64,000 nucleotides of DNA from Pseudopedobacter sp038243635 (GTDB taxonomy: Bacteria; Bacteroidota; Bacteroidia; Sphingobacteriales; Sphingobacteriaceae), in contig JBBSQW010000003.1 in the NCBI GenBank assembly GCA_038243635.1, forward strand, positions 1 through 64,000. The letters are read 5' to 3'. Positions within the stretch are counted from its first letter, which is position 1. The number at the start of each line of letters is the position of its first letter. Below the pieces are notes generated by a model, which searched no databases, was not told the DNA's origin, and saw nothing but the letters and a program-made list of their open reading frames with translations. The translations under genes were made by a program, and so were the position numbers. Shown here one piece after another: positions 24,986 to 35,105 of the stretch.

Positions 24986-27160
24986 TTAAGCTGGAATTTT
25001 ACCTTTATTCTCTCGTTCAAAAAATCTGTGGTTGCCAATTGCTTTTATAAATGCTTTCGGAAAGTTTTCATCGGAAATACTACCCGTAAGTAAACCTGGA
25101 TCGTTTAACTTATCCGTTTTATTTTTGGCGTAATTATTAACGTAGCTAATTTCAATTAACTCTTTCCCGTTGCCGTCCGTTGCAATTGCTTTGCAATGCA
25201 AAAATGCTTCATCAATAAAGTGAACTGCTTTTGGAGTTTGCTTTAGCGTTTCAACACTTCTACCAGCCGGCACATAAATGGCATCAACCAACACAGAGGC
25301 AAAAGTTAAAAAACTATGGTCAACTTTTACAGCTTTACCTACGCTATCATTGATAAATCCAGAATGTGGCGCTATGATTTTCACAACTGCACCTTCGGCT
25401 TCTAATGCGTTTTTCATATCAGAAAGAGATTTTGAGTCAACGCCATCTGCTGCTAAAAAAGCGATCTGACGGGTTTTTATATTTCCCTTAATGGTGTTTG
25501 CCATACTTAAAGCAGGTGATGATTTTAACTTTTGCGGAACGCTGATTGGTTGATAATCCGCTGGATTAGCATCCGCCCCGTACTGATGGTTTATTGGTTG
25601 TTCTGGAGGTTTTACCTCCAATCCTAAACCCTGTGCTACTTTTTTTGCTAAGCCTCCATCAACTTGAGAGATTAAGCCGACAACACGCTGGCGAATTTCT
25701 GGAATATCTACCTTGCCCAACTCGAAACAAAATGCATCTACAACATGAGTTTGTTCTGGTTCTGACAAACTGTTATAGAACAAAGTTGGCTGACTAAAAA
25801 AATCCATAAAGCTTTTACTTCTAGCTCGCACTTTGTTGGCATCAACCCTCTCCTGATAAGTTGCAAAACCTCCCTCGCTTATTTTAGCTTGCTCTGGAAA
25901 ACCTTGTGACATGGAGTTTGGATGATAAGCAGTTTTTCCTTTATTTATTTCCATTCTAGCGATACCGTCACGCTGATTGTTGTGCATCGGCGCAATTGCT
26001 CTATTTATAGGAATTTCGTGGAAATTTGGTCCACCTAAACGACTCAATTGGGTATCAGTATATGAAAACAATCGTCCTTGCAAAAGTGGGTCATTGGTGA
26101 AATCTATTCCGGGCACTAAATGGCCTGGGTGAAAAGCAACTTGCTCTGTTTCTGCAAAGAAGTTACTCGGGTTTCTGTTCAAGGTCATTTTACCAACTAT
26201 TTGAACAGGGACAATTTCTTCCGGGATTAACTTTGTTGGATCCAATAAGTCGAAATCAAACTTGTGCTCATCCTCTTCTGGCACTATTTGCACACCAAAT
26301 TCCCATTCTGGATAAGCGCCGCTTTCAATCGCTTCATGTAAATCACGACGGTGAAAATCCGGATCTTGACCATTGATTTTTGCTGCTTCGTCCCAAACTA
26401 CGGAGTGCGTACCCAAAAGCGGTTTCCAATGAAACTTTACAAAATGTGCCTTTCCTTCTTCATTAATTAACCGGAAAGTGTGAATTCCAAAACCCTCCAT
26501 CATTCTTAAACTCCTTGGAATTGCTCTATCACTCATTAACCACATCACGTTGTGCATGGTTTCTGGCGATAGCGAAACAAAATCCCAAAAGGTATTATGT
26601 GCCGAAGCTGCCTGCGGAATTTCATTATGTGGTTCAGGCTTAACTGCATGAACTAAATCCGGAAACTTAATTGCATCCTGTATAAAAAACACGGGCATAT
26701 TGTTGCCAACTAAATCGTAGTTACCTTCTTCAGTATAAAACTTTACGGCAAAGCCTCTAACATCTCTGGGAACATCAGCAGAACCTCTAAATCCCGCTAC
26801 GGTAGAAAAACGGGTGAAAACAGATGTTTCACGATTTGGGTCAGTTAAAAAAGCCGCCTTTGTGTATTTTTTTAGCGAGTCATTATATACCTTAAAAACT
26901 CCGTGTGCACCAGAACCTCTAGCATGTACGATTCGTTCTGGAATACGTTCATGATCAAAATGGGTTATCTTTTCTCTTAAAATAAAATCTTCCAGTAAGG
27001 TAGCTCCACGCTCGCCAGCTTTTAACGAATTATTATCATCGTTAATTTTTAACCCTTGGTCCGTAGTCATTTTTTGATGCTGACTATCTTCTGTATTGCC
27101 AGCAAGGTCTTGCAACTTTTTACTTTCGTTGCTTTTTTGATCTGATTTTGTGCTTTTCAT
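24986..27160 (-). CDS. katE: Large-subunit haem catalase (KatE/HPII type) with C-terminal DJ-1-like domain
   Basis: Start chosen at 27160 (MKSTKSDQKSNES, 724 residues). The frame continues to 27313, but a sigma-54 promoter lies between, so the extra N-terminus would not be transcribed. After a polar N-terminal extension come the catalytic His motif (VHARGSGAHGVF), the NNMPVFFIQDA segment, the haem-distal RFSTVAG and the proximal haem Tyr motif (RLFSYTDTQLSRLGG). The last 160 or so residues form a class I glutaminase/DJ-1-like domain (RQIAFLAADGVDSKSL), diagnostic of clade 2 large catalases. It removes hydrogen peroxide in the cytoplasm. The ankyrin gene follows after 47 bases. Confidence 0.95.
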   Translation of the reverse strand: MKSTKSDQKSNESKKLQDLAGNTEDSQHQKMTTDQGLKINDDNNSLKAGERGATLLEDFILREKITHFDHERIPERIVHARGSGAHGVFKVYNDSLKKYTKAAFLTDPNRETSVFTRFSTVAGFRGSADVPRDVRGFAVKFYTEEGNYDLVGNNMPVFFIQDAIKFPDLVHAVKPEPHNEIPQAASAHNTFWDFVSLSPETMHNVMWLMSDRAIPRSLRMMEGFGIHTFRLINEEGKAHFVKFHWKPLLGTHSVVWDEAAKINGQDPDFHRRDLHEAIESGAYPEWEFGVQIVPEEDEHKFDFDLLDPTKLIPEEIVPVQIVGKMTLNRNPSNFFAETEQVAFHPGHLVPGIDFTNDPLLQGRLFSYTDTQLSRLGGPNFHEIPINRAIAPMHNNQRDGIARMEINKGKTAYHPNSMSQGFPEQAKISEGGFATYQERVDANKVRARSKSFMDFFSQPTLFYNSLSEPEQTHVVDAFCFELGKVDIPEIRQRVVGLISQVDGGLAKKVAQGLGLEVKPPEQPINHQYGADANPADYQPISVPQKLKSSPALSMANTIKGNIKTRQIAFLAADGVDSKSLSDMKNALEAEGAVVKIIAPHSGFINDSVGKAVKVDHSFLTFASVLVDAIYVPAGRSVETLKQTPKAVHFIDEAFLHCKAIATDGNGKELIEISYVNNYAKNKTDKLNDPGLLTGSISDENFPKAFIKAIGNHRFFERENKGKIPA

Positions 27161-27194
27161 TTGTAAAATTTTAAAATTGGAACTTTCTAAGAAT

Positions 27195-27210
27195 AGCAAC
27201 TTCCGTTCCA
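27195..27210 (-). promoter_or_regulatory. Sigma-54 (-24/-12) promoter of the catalase gene
   Basis: On the minus strand TGGAACGGAAGTTGCT fits the -24/-12 consensus TGGCACG-N4-TTGCW with a single mismatch. The predicted transcript start is about 24 bases before the ATG at 27160. Confidence 0.65.
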
Positions 27211-27337
27211 TTACATTCATAATTAACCAAAATTTATTGAGAAATAAAAAAATTATTGGACTAAAAATAATAAGGCTTTCGTTACTGATTGCTAAGGTGA
27301 AATGATAAGCCAAAACGTAAGTTGAAAATATTTAAGA

Positions 27338-27365
27338 TTGTTCATTTAGCTTGGTATTATTTTTG
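27338..27365 (+). promoter_or_regulatory. Primary-sigma promoter candidate of the DUF3891 gene
   Basis: TTG at 27338-27340, a 17-base spacer, then TATTTTTG at 27358-27365, which matches TAnnTTTG. The ATG is at 27417. The spacer is slightly short for Bacteroidota. Confidence 0.4.
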
Positions 27366-27416
27366 AAAATACTATTTTAAAAAATTAGCTTATTTATTAC
27401 CTATAATATTTGAATA

Positions 27417-28148
27417 ATGATTGTTACCTCGCATCAAAAAGGGTGGAAAATAACGGACCAACGCTCTCATGGGTTACTAGCCGCAATGTTAGCTTATCAA
27501 TATGATATTGATTTGCCAAACGACATTATAGTTCCCACGCTTATTGCTATTGCCGAACATGACGATGGCGTAGAAGAAACTGCTCAAACTAGGAACTTGA
27601 CTAACGCTGGAGCGCCCAGATGTTTCACCATAAGTGCCGATTCAAAAAAGTCGGATTTAACGCAACAGGAAAATGTGATGGAATTAGCCAGTTCAAAAAG
27701 TCAATTAAATGCGCTGCTCACATCCATGCATATCGATTTTTTGAATAGTAAGGGAGAAAATAAAAAATTAACTGCTTTTTTGAAAGCACAAGAAAAAAAT
27801 CGAAAAGACATTCTTAAACATTTAAATATTGAAAAAAAATATGCCGATAGATTATATAGGTTTGTAGAATGGTGCGACGCTTTTTCATTGCTTATTTGCA
27901 TGGATAGAATTCAGCCGGAGGGAAGAAAAATGGAGATATCAGAAAGTCCGGATGGTGATATGAATCAAACGTTTTATAAAGCTGATAACAAAATTACGGT
28001 GGAGCCTTGGGTGTTTAAAAACGATACTTTTAAAGTGTTTTATGAATACAAAATTGTTGAGCAGTTAAAGTTTGACTCCATTGAAGATTTTAATAAAGTG
28101 TGTAAAGAAACAAAAGTAGAAAGACAAGAATTCATCTTTTCAAGATAA
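27417..28148 (+). CDS. DUF3891 family protein
   Basis: A 243-residue soluble protein with the family start pattern MIVTSHQKGWKITDQRSHGLLAAMLA and a conserved histidine-acid cluster (IAIAEHDDGVEE, about 46-57). The order resembles a divergent HD-type metal site, but no HD phosphohydrolase activity can be claimed. The C-terminal part (WCDAFSLLICM, then EPWVFKNDTFKVFYE) is also family-like. It is divergent from the catalase gene and ends in a terminator. The function is unknown; context suggests stress. Confidence 0.8.
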   Translation: MIVTSHQKGWKITDQRSHGLLAAMLAYQYDIDLPNDIIVPTLIAIAEHDDGVEETAQTRNLTNAGAPRCFTISADSKKSDLTQQENVMELASSKSQLNALLTSMHIDFLNSKGENKKLTAFLKAQEKNRKDILKHLNIEKKYADRLYRFVEWCDAFSLLICMDRIQPEGRKMEISESPDGDMNQTFYKADNKITVEPWVFKNDTFKVFYEYKIVEQLKFDSIEDFNKVCKETKVERQEFIFSR

Positions 28149-28453
28149 TCCGTTTACAATTTTGCCTCGGCTGAAAACGACTTCCTAAATTCCTTGTTCT
28201 AATTTAAGGTTTATTAACAGTCCAAATTAACAAAAGATCAATCCAACGAATGAATTGATCTTTTGCCTTCACCTCAAAAGAGAGTTTATTGGTATTTTCT
28301 TTGTAATTGTGTTTTTACTCTATAGATTTCAAGCAATAAAATGCTGAAAAATCGATTGTAATCTTATTTAGAGCTGCCAAAAAATACATTATTAGGTGTC
28401 TCTTTTAAACAGCGTGTTGCCTTTTGGAACAAACTAATTTGTTTCCACGTTTC
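28149..28453. other. Convergent intergenic region with a terminator
   Basis: About 300 bases between the convergent DUF3891 and GH43 genes. Apart from the hairpin at 28231-28265 nothing was recognised. Confidence 0.5.
28231..28265 (+). terminator. Terminator between the DUF3891 and GH43 genes
   Basis: CAAAAGATCAAT (28231-28242) pairs perfectly with ATTGATCTTTTG (28254-28265). It lies between convergent genes and is usable in both directions. Confidence 0.7.
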
Positions 28454-29437
28454 TTACCCTTTACCTATTACCGGCACAATTACCTTACTCCCATCCACAC
28501 TAAACTTATAGAGACCAGACTCAGCGTCCCACTCCTTTATTACTGGAACTATTCGTGTTCTCCTTGGAGTTGCTTTATTTTTATCAAAATGGACGTGGTA
28601 TACATAATATAACTGCCCGTCTAATCCTTCAAATAAATCTCCATGTCCAGCCCCATTTTCTCCTACAGTAGAGCGATGAATGATAGGGTTATTTTTATAC
28701 TTTACCCAAGGGCCGTACGGCGAATCAGACACTGCGTAGCCAACCGAATAATCGATGTTCATGAAATGGTTTGCAGAATAAAACATATAGTATTTACTTT
28801 TCAATTTGATTACCGTTGGACCTTCCATCACCGGTCCCGACTCGTAATTAGGAGTAGCTTCCCAAGGCTCGGTTTGGTCAAAACATTTCTTTAAAGTTTC
28901 TGGAACGATCTTGCCTTTTTTCATGTCAAACTCGGCTACCCACAAGTAATTACCTTCGTTAAACCGAACATGATAAAGATAGTACTTGCCATCGTCGTCT
29001 TTAAAAAGGAACGAATCAATATTTTTTACAGCGCCGTCAATAGGAGCAACTTTCTTTTGTTTATACGGTCCCAAAATAGTTTTCGATTGAGCCAAAACAG
29101 TTTGTTCGTTAGCCGTATATGACAAATAATAAGTATCATCTGCTTTAAATATTTGTGGGGCCCAAAAACCCGTTGCACCAAATGTGTGGTTTCCTTTACT
29201 CAAGATCATATCATGAGCATTTTTCGCCGCCGCTGGCACTGTCCAAGTTTTAAGATCTTTAGATTCCAAAACTTCAAACCCTTGCGGTTCGTCAGCATTT
29301 CCTTTTGTCCCGGTAAGATAATATTTCCCGTTTTCAACATAGATTGTTGGATCAGCAAAGAATATTTCTTGCTTTTCCTGTGCAGATAACCTCATTACTG
29401 AGATCAACATGATGGCTTGGATAATGATGTACTTCAT
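28454..29437 (-). CDS. GH43-family glycoside hydrolase, secreted
   Basis: A 327-residue enzyme with a signal peptide (MKYIIIQAIMLISVMRLSAQ). The five-bladed propeller triad appears as FADPTIYVENGKYYL (general base Asp near 30), VKNIDSFLFKDDDGKYYL (pKa-modulating Asp) and SGPVMEGPTVIKLKSKYYMFY (general acid Glu). The length equals a single catalytic module without added binding domain. Family 43 acts mainly on arabinose- and xylose-containing glycans; the exact linkage cannot be read. The next GH43-type gene lies 139 bases upstream in the same direction, in front of a hybrid two-component regulator. Confidence 0.87.
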   Translation of the reverse strand: MKYIIIQAIMLISVMRLSAQEKQEIFFADPTIYVENGKYYLTGTKGNADEPQGFEVLESKDLKTWTVPAAAKNAHDMILSKGNHTFGATGFWAPQIFKADDTYYLSYTANEQTVLAQSKTILGPYKQKKVAPIDGAVKNIDSFLFKDDDGKYYLYHVRFNEGNYLWVAEFDMKKGKIVPETLKKCFDQTEPWEATPNYESGPVMEGPTVIKLKSKYYMFYSANHFMNIDYSVGYAVSDSPYGPWVKYKNNPIIHRSTVGENGAGHGDLFEGLDGQLYYVYHVHFDKNKATPRRTRIVPVIKEWDAESGLYKFSVDGSKVIVPVIGKG

Positions 29438-29576
29438 TTTTCTTAATTTTTAATTTTTTACTTTTCAATAACACTCTCTGTAACTCGCTAACATTTTACT
29501 CGTTATCAAATGAGCGTTTTTTATCTGCAAAATTTACATTGCAATTTTTGGACTTCTTGGTAACCTAAAACAACTT

Positions 29577-30596
29577 CTATTTCTGCACAATACCGAAATG
29601 GCTAACTAGAGAATTATACTGATTTTTACTGATAGTGATCATGCAGCCGTGTCGCACTTTTGCAGGCATAGCATACTTATCCCATTCAGAAAAAAAAGTA
29701 TAACCAGAAACTTGAAACCATGGACCACCCAACTTGCCCGCTACTGACAACCCATAAGATACGCCAGGGTATTGCTCATAATACAGATACCACGCTTTAC
29801 CATTTGGCGAAGGAATTAGCATGGGTGCTTCTCTAAAATTAGGACTAATAGGAGTCGACAAATTCTTGTAAGGGCCCAATAGCTTATCAGAACTTGCAAT
29901 TCTGATCGTTTTACCGGTTACCCAGTCTAATGTAGGATAAGTTTCATCTTTAATGATAGCCCAATATTTCCCTTCTGCGTTTCTGATGGTTACGTCAATG
30001 GTTCCCATTTCCCAATCAAGCAAACGTTTTGGTGTTTCCGAAAAAACTTTAAGGTCTTTAGAAGTCACGTAAAGCGTTCTTTGGCTAGCCCAATATCTTT
30101 CGGGATCCTCCTTGGTGCCTTCTAAATGCGGAGTATGCCAGCTCATCACATACTGTTTGCTAGCATTATCATAAAAAAGCTTGGGAGCACCTATTCGTTG
30201 AAGAGGACTATAGCCTGGTGTTTTTTTCAGATCTGGAGTGTATACGCTGTATTTTTTCCATTTAATTAAATCTGTAGAAACCCAAATATTTATGTCAGGC
30301 GCACCATCATCACTATTTCCTGCAATATAATATCTCCCATCCCGTCCTTTCACAATATCAGGATGTCCATGATAACCTTCAAAAACACGTTTCCCATCAT
30401 TAAGTTGCTGCCAATGCAGTCCATCTAAACTTACTGTGTAATAAAGTTCGCCATAGTCTCCATCCATCATGTGCGCAAAGAGATAGGCCTCATTGACAGG
30501 TTTTTCCCCATCTTTAACTTGACCGGGAGGATTAGGCTGTTGTGCCAGCGCAGCAAAAGAATAGATTGATAATAGCACTAATAAAAACTTTTTCAT
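29577..30596 (-). CDS. GH43-like five-bladed beta-propeller hydrolase, secreted
   Basis: Start taken at the ATG at 30596 (MKKFLLVLLSIYSFAALAQ), a clean signal peptide. The frame extends 11 codons upstream with a poor signal. The 339-residue product has propeller repeats with GHPDIVKGRDGRYYIAGN (first Asp), GTIDVTIRNAEGKYW and NFREAPMLIPSPNGKAWYLYY (candidate acid Glu). It is more divergent than the neighbouring GH43, so GH43 versus related families 32, 62 or 117 is not fully settled. It probably removes side-chain sugars in the periplasm or at the cell surface as part of the locus led by the SusCD pair at 36-41 kb. Confidence 0.75.
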   Translation of the reverse strand: MKKFLLVLLSIYSFAALAQQPNPPGQVKDGEKPVNEAYLFAHMMDGDYGELYYTVSLDGLHWQQLNDGKRVFEGYHGHPDIVKGRDGRYYIAGNSDDGAPDINIWVSTDLIKWKKYSVYTPDLKKTPGYSPLQRIGAPKLFYDNASKQYVMSWHTPHLEGTKEDPERYWASQRTLYVTSKDLKVFSETPKRLLDWEMGTIDVTIRNAEGKYWAIIKDETYPTLDWVTGKTIRIASSDKLLGPYKNLSTPISPNFREAPMLIPSPNGKAWYLYYEQYPGVSYGLSVAGKLGGPWFQVSGYTFFSEWDKYAMPAKVRHGCMITISKNQYNSLVSHFGIVQK

Positions 30597-30955
30597 TTTC
30601 AATTTTATTTTGATTTTAAGGAAATTCAAATTTCAAACTAAGCGTTTAGGACTTATTACGCCGCACCATTTTGCGTCTTTTAGGGAGTTCGTTAACTGTT
30701 TTAAAAAAAAGACTGTATTAAACTATTTAAGCATCAGGCACAGCATATCATTTATATTTGGTTTTATTAAACCTAGGCCTTTTACAAAAAATATCAGACC
30801 AAATGTTTGATAATCGAAGGAACGTACTTTTTAATGAGAATGCATCTCAAAGTTTATTCAATTCATCTCATTGTTATCGTTTACTCGCATTTAAGTAGCA
30901 GTGAATAACGGTTTAGAGGCGCTAATTAACTTCCCTTACTTATTCTTCCCAAAAT
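30597..30955. other. Intergenic region between the hybrid sensor gene and the GH43 gene
   Basis: About 360 AT-rich bases. Short open frames here have no protein-like features. It probably carries the promoter of the two-gene GH43 unit. No defined element was seen. Confidence 0.4.
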
Positions 30956-33900
30956 TTAAACACGGTTTTTTCCTTGATTAATGTACTCTGAAGGGGTACA
31001 TTTAAACTGCTTAGCGAAACTTCTTGTAAATTGAGACTGTGAGGAAAAGCCGGTCTTGCTTGCTACCTCGTAAATACGATAATTATTTTCCATAAGCATG
31101 AGTGCTGCCTTTTTTAATCTGGTAATTAAAATAAGTTCATGAGGAGAGAAATTGGAGATCGCCTTAATTTTTCGGTAAAGAGTCGGCCTGCTCATGTTCA
31201 TTTCATTTGCGATAAAATCAACATCCAAAAGGTTATTTTTTATGTTTTTCTCGATTATTGAGGTGATTTTTTCTACAAACTCTTCATCTGTTTTATTAAA
31301 TGCAATACTTTTTAAATGAGCCGATGGAGAGTTGGCATAAAATGCTTTGATTTTATCGCGGTTGCTTAAAAGTACGGCAATTTGGCTCAGCAAATACTCC
31401 GGAGAAAACGGCTTTTCAATATAAGCATCAGCGCCAGCATCTAATCCTTCTATTTTAGATTCGAGTGCGCTTTTTGCCGTAAGTAAAATTAAAGGAATAT
31501 GCGCCGTTTGAATATCCTCTTTAAGCTGTTTACAAAATTGATAGCCGTTAACTTCCGGCATCATAACATCACTTATAATAATATCTATATTGTATTCTCT
31601 TTGGATCTCAAAAGCTTCTTTAACAGAAAGCGCTTTGCAAACATGGTAATTCTGACCCAGAACGTTTCCTAAAAAAGACAATATATCAGGATTATCATCT
31701 ACTATAAGTATTTGCGGTAATGATGTCTGGTTTTCTACTTCAAGTTCGCTTATACTTTTCTTTTTATCATATTCTACTTCACTTTCGGTCCCGAATTCGA
31801 TACTATGGTGCAATGGTAAATCAAGTATAAATGTATTTAAATCGCCATTAATCTCAATTTGCAAGTTACCTTCATGCAGTTGCGTTAAAGTGTACGCCAT
31901 AGATAAACCTAACCCTGTACCAGAAACGTTTTCATTAGAAGCAAGTCTGTAAAACGGCTCAAACAATTTCTTGCGCAGGTGTTGTGGAATGGCAACTCCA
32001 TCGCTGCTAATGCTTATTCTAAAAAAATTTGGTCTTAAGCCTGTTTCTAAAGAAACAATAGCAGTTTTATCGCCATATTTTAAAGCATTATCCATCAAAT
32101 TACCAATAATTTTATTTAGTGCTTCGGCGTCAGCAAAAGCAAAAAAATCATCTTCTACATTTAACAATTGAAAATTAATCTGTTTTTGATCCGCAGCTCC
32201 TTTAAATCGTGAATAGTTATCCTTTAGTAGCTTACAAATGTTCACTTTTATAAAATTGAGTTGAAAGCGGTCTCTTTCGGTCTTCCTAAAATCTAATAAC
32301 TCGTTGGTTAAGCTCAATAATCTATCTGTGTTTTTACCAACTATATTAAGGTTTTGGAGTAAAAGATCTGGATTATTGGTGTGTTTGAACATTTCTTCTA
32401 CCGGCCCTTTAATTAGTGTTAAGGGTGTCCGAATTTCATGTGTGATGTGGGTAAAAAACTCAATTTTAGACTCGTAAATTTCCTTTTCCATTTCATTCTC
32501 AAAGACCTGCATTTGTCTTTTATTTTTTTGTTCTAGCCTTTTCTTATACGCTCTTAAACTAAATGCGATAAATAAAATAGTCAAAAGAGCATAAAGGAAA
32601 TACGCAGATTTACTAAGGTAAAACGGAGGTAGAATGGTGATTTTTAACTTTGCGAGGTAAGGACTAAATTCTCCGTTTGAAGTCCCAGCTCTTACTTCAA
32701 AAGTATAGTCGCCAGGAGCCATATTTGTAAAATAAGCTTTTCTATTACTTTGCAATAAGGTCCAGTCTTTATCTGCTCCTTTCAAAATGTAGGCATATTT
32801 AGTTAATTCAGGACTTTTGAAACTTAATGCAGAAAATTCTATACTAAAAGTAGCTTGATTGTGGTTAAGCACAATGGAATTGGTATAAGAAATATTGGCG
32901 GTGCTATCCCCAAAGCTTGCATTCAAATTAATTTCCTTATTATTAATTTGCATACCGGTAATAAAAACTTTTGCTTTAAACTCATCTGATTTAAAGGCGT
33001 TCGGGTAAAATGTATTTAAACCATTGATGCTGCCAAAATAAAGCCTGTCTGCATTTTTGTCATAAAACCCAGACCTATAATTGAATTGATTTGCGAGTAA
33101 TCCGTTATTTTTTTTATAATTATTTACTTTCTTCAGTTCTTTGTCAAAACTGCTGATACCGTTTGCAGTACTTACCCATAATTCACCATTGCCATCTTGC
33201 AGCATGCTGTAAAAAACAGACGAGGCAAACTCATCATTTTTCCCAAAAACCTTAAAAGAATTACTTTTTTTATCATAACGGTTTAGTCCGTCTTCGGTAC
33301 AAATCCAAATATGATGCTCATCATCCTCAAAAATATTATTGATATAGTTATTACTAATGCTGTTTTTTGAACTCTTGTTTGATGTAAAGCTTGTTAGCTT
33401 CCCAGTCTTTTTCTCTTGATAGAACAAGCCGTCCCGCAATGTTCCTCCCCAAATATTTCCTTGGTAATCTTCTAAAATAGCGGTGTAATGATGGTAGTTC
33501 GGTAATTCGTTATAGGTTACAAATTGGTTGGTTTCAGCATTATATTTCATCACTCCGCTAGCCGTTCCAACTAAAATTTCTCCCGATTTTAGCTGGACGA
33601 TAACTTCTACAAAATTGTTGTTTAAGCCACCGTTATTGGATTGCGTTAAATGCCTTTTAACTTCCCTAGTTTTAGCATCAAGAATAAAAATACCATTATC
33701 AAAAGTACCAACCCAAATCTCATTGCTTAAAGCCAATATTCCATGAATATTTGTAGAATTAACCACATTCAAATAGGAAGTGAAGGATTGATTTTTGGGA
33801 TTAAAAAGATGTAATCCTGCATCTTCAGTACCTATCCAAAGGTCTCCAGATTTGTCGCGGGCAATTTCTCTAACAGCGCTTCCTTTTAAAGCATTTTGTT

Positions 33901-34912
33901 GCCCATTGGGGTAATAATTACGAATACTGGTTGCTGACGGATAGTAATAGTTTATGCCTTTAAAATAGCTTCCTATCCAAATACCACCTTCTTTATCTCT
34001 ACAGATAGAATACAATGCATTGTCTGATAGCGAAAAAGGATTGTTGACTTCTTTTTTTAAATTGACAACTTTTTTGCTGACGGTATGGTAAATGTAAAGC
34101 CCACTTTCAGTTGCAAACCATAACTCGTTTCCATTTTGGGTTATATCTCTAACATAAATACTATTACCGCTATTGTCTTTATCAAAAAGTTGGATAAACT
34201 TTTTTTGAAAAACATCAAAGCTCATAGCGCCCGCATGGGAAGTACCAATAATAATCTCGTTTTGGGCTGAAGCATATAATGTTTCAATCCTTTTACTAGC
34301 TGAGGTTTTTACATCGGCGAAAGCGTTATATTCAGAAAAATTATTGCTTTTCTGATTATATAATTTTAAATACCCGTTGTTGGTTCCAATATATAACTGG
34401 CGCTTTGCATAAAGCAAACAAATTGGATTAAAGTCGTCTTGAAATGGATAGGTAATTAACTCCCCAGTAACTGGGTTAATAGATTTTAAAACATAATCTG
34501 CAATAAACCAAATTTTTCCTTGATCATCCTGCTCAATAGAAATTATTCCACTGTTTTTGGTGGAGTTAGTTAGTTTAAACTTTTCTGTAAACGGGTTAAA
34601 TTGATATAACCCCTGCAGGGTGCCTACCCATATATTTTTGTTCTTATCCTCAAATAGGCATTGTATAAAATTATTACCCAGTCCGTTTGGCTGGTTTTCG
34701 TCATAGCGAAAGACCTTAAATTTATAACCATCAAATCTGTTTAACCCAGCTTTGGTTCCAAACCACATAAAACCATCCTGACTTTGTAGCGTACAAAAAA
34801 CTGTGTTATGTGAAAGCCCATCTTCTACCTGATAATTTCTGAACAAGTAGTTGTCCTGACCTTTTACAGTTAAAAAAATGAATTGCAAAAGCAAAAGTAT
34901 CTTAAGTTTCAA
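30956..34912 (-). CDS. Hybrid two-component system regulator (HTCS) of the polysaccharide locus
   Basis: A 1318-residue one-protein sensor-regulator. A signal peptide (MKLKILLLLQFIFLTVKGQ) leads into about 14 periplasmic propeller repeats of the 'IWVGT..GL..Y' type, then a Y_Y_Y domain (about 690-760) and a membrane helix near 763-788. The cytoplasmic part has the phospho-accepting His in THITHEIRTPLTL (about 823), the ATP lid with NLMDNALKYG (about 940), a receiver with VDDNPD and the phospho-acceptor in IISDVMMPEVNG (about 1113), and an AraC-type helix-turn-helix at the C-terminus (MNMSRPTLYRKI, about 1238). In Bacteroidota such proteins sense an oligosaccharide and activate adjacent susCD genes. 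It is divergent from the beta-helix/susCD operon. Confidence 0.95.
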   Translation of the reverse strand: MKLKILLLLQFIFLTVKGQDNYLFRNYQVEDGLSHNTVFCTLQSQDGFMWFGTKAGLNRFDGYKFKVFRYDENQPNGLGNNFIQCLFEDKNKNIWVGTLQGLYQFNPFTEKFKLTNSTKNSGIISIEQDDQGKIWFIADYVLKSINPVTGELITYPFQDDFNPICLLYAKRQLYIGTNNGYLKLYNQKSNNFSEYNAFADVKTSASKRIETLYASAQNEIIIGTSHAGAMSFDVFQKKFIQLFDKDNSGNSIYVRDITQNGNELWFATESGLYIYHTVSKKVVNLKKEVNNPFSLSDNALYSICRDKEGGIWIGSYFKGINYYYPSATSIRNYYPNGQQNALKGSAVREIARDKSGDLWIGTEDAGLHLFNPKNQSFTSYLNVVNSTNIHGILALSNEIWVGTFDNGIFILDAKTREVKRHLTQSNNGGLNNNFVEVIVQLKSGEILVGTASGVMKYNAETNQFVTYNELPNYHHYTAILEDYQGNIWGGTLRDGLFYQEKKTGKLTSFTSNKSSKNSISNNYINNIFEDDEHHIWICTEDGLNRYDKKSNSFKVFGKNDEFASSVFYSMLQDGNGELWVSTANGISSFDKELKKVNNYKKNNGLLANQFNYRSGFYDKNADRLYFGSINGLNTFYPNAFKSDEFKAKVFITGMQINNKEINLNASFGDSTANISYTNSIVLNHNQATFSIEFSALSFKSPELTKYAYILKGADKDWTLLQSNRKAYFTNMAPGDYTFEVRAGTSNGEFSPYLAKLKITILPPFYLSKSAYFLYALLTILFIAFSLRAYKKRLEQKNKRQMQVFENEMEKEIYESKIEFFTHITHEIRTPLTLIKGPVEEMFKHTNNPDLLLQNLNIVGKNTDRLLSLTNELLDFRKTERDRFQLNFIKVNICKLLKDNYSRFKGAADQKQINFQLLNVEDDFFAFADAEALNKIIGNLMDNALKYGDKTAIVSLETGLRPNFFRISISSDGVAIPQHLRKKLFEPFYRLASNENVSGTGLGLSMAYTLTQLHEGNLQIEINGDLNTFILDLPLHHSIEFGTESEVEYDKKKSISELEVENQTSLPQILIVDDNPDILSFLGNVLGQNYHVCKALSVKEAFEIQREYNIDIIISDVMMPEVNGYQFCKQLKEDIQTAHIPLILLTAKSALESKIEGLDAGADAYIEKPFSPEYLLSQIAVLLSNRDKIKAFYANSPSAHLKSIAFNKTDEEFVEKITSIIEKNIKNNLLDVDFIANEMNMSRPTLYRKIKAISNFSPHELILITRLKKAALMLMENNYRIYEVASKTGFSSQSQFTRSFAKQFKCTPSEYINQGKNRV

Positions 34913-35105
34913 TGGCTTGGGTTTAATTGACTTTATGAAGCCAGGTTTATAGTTTCAATCTCCGTATATTTTCGCTAATAATCCAATTCTGATACAAATT
35001 GATAAAATTTTGACCTGTATAATCAATATTATCTGGCTCAATTTGACACTAACCAAAAGGCAATATCAGTTGCCAACATAAACACACCATTTTAAATTAA
35101 ACAAC

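Noticed and set aside
24986..27313. Longer catalase starting at 27313 (775 residues)
   Set aside because: The extra 51 codons overlie a near-perfect sigma-54 promoter at 27195-27210, and their product is hydrophobic and unlike KatE N-termini. The start at 27160 fits better.
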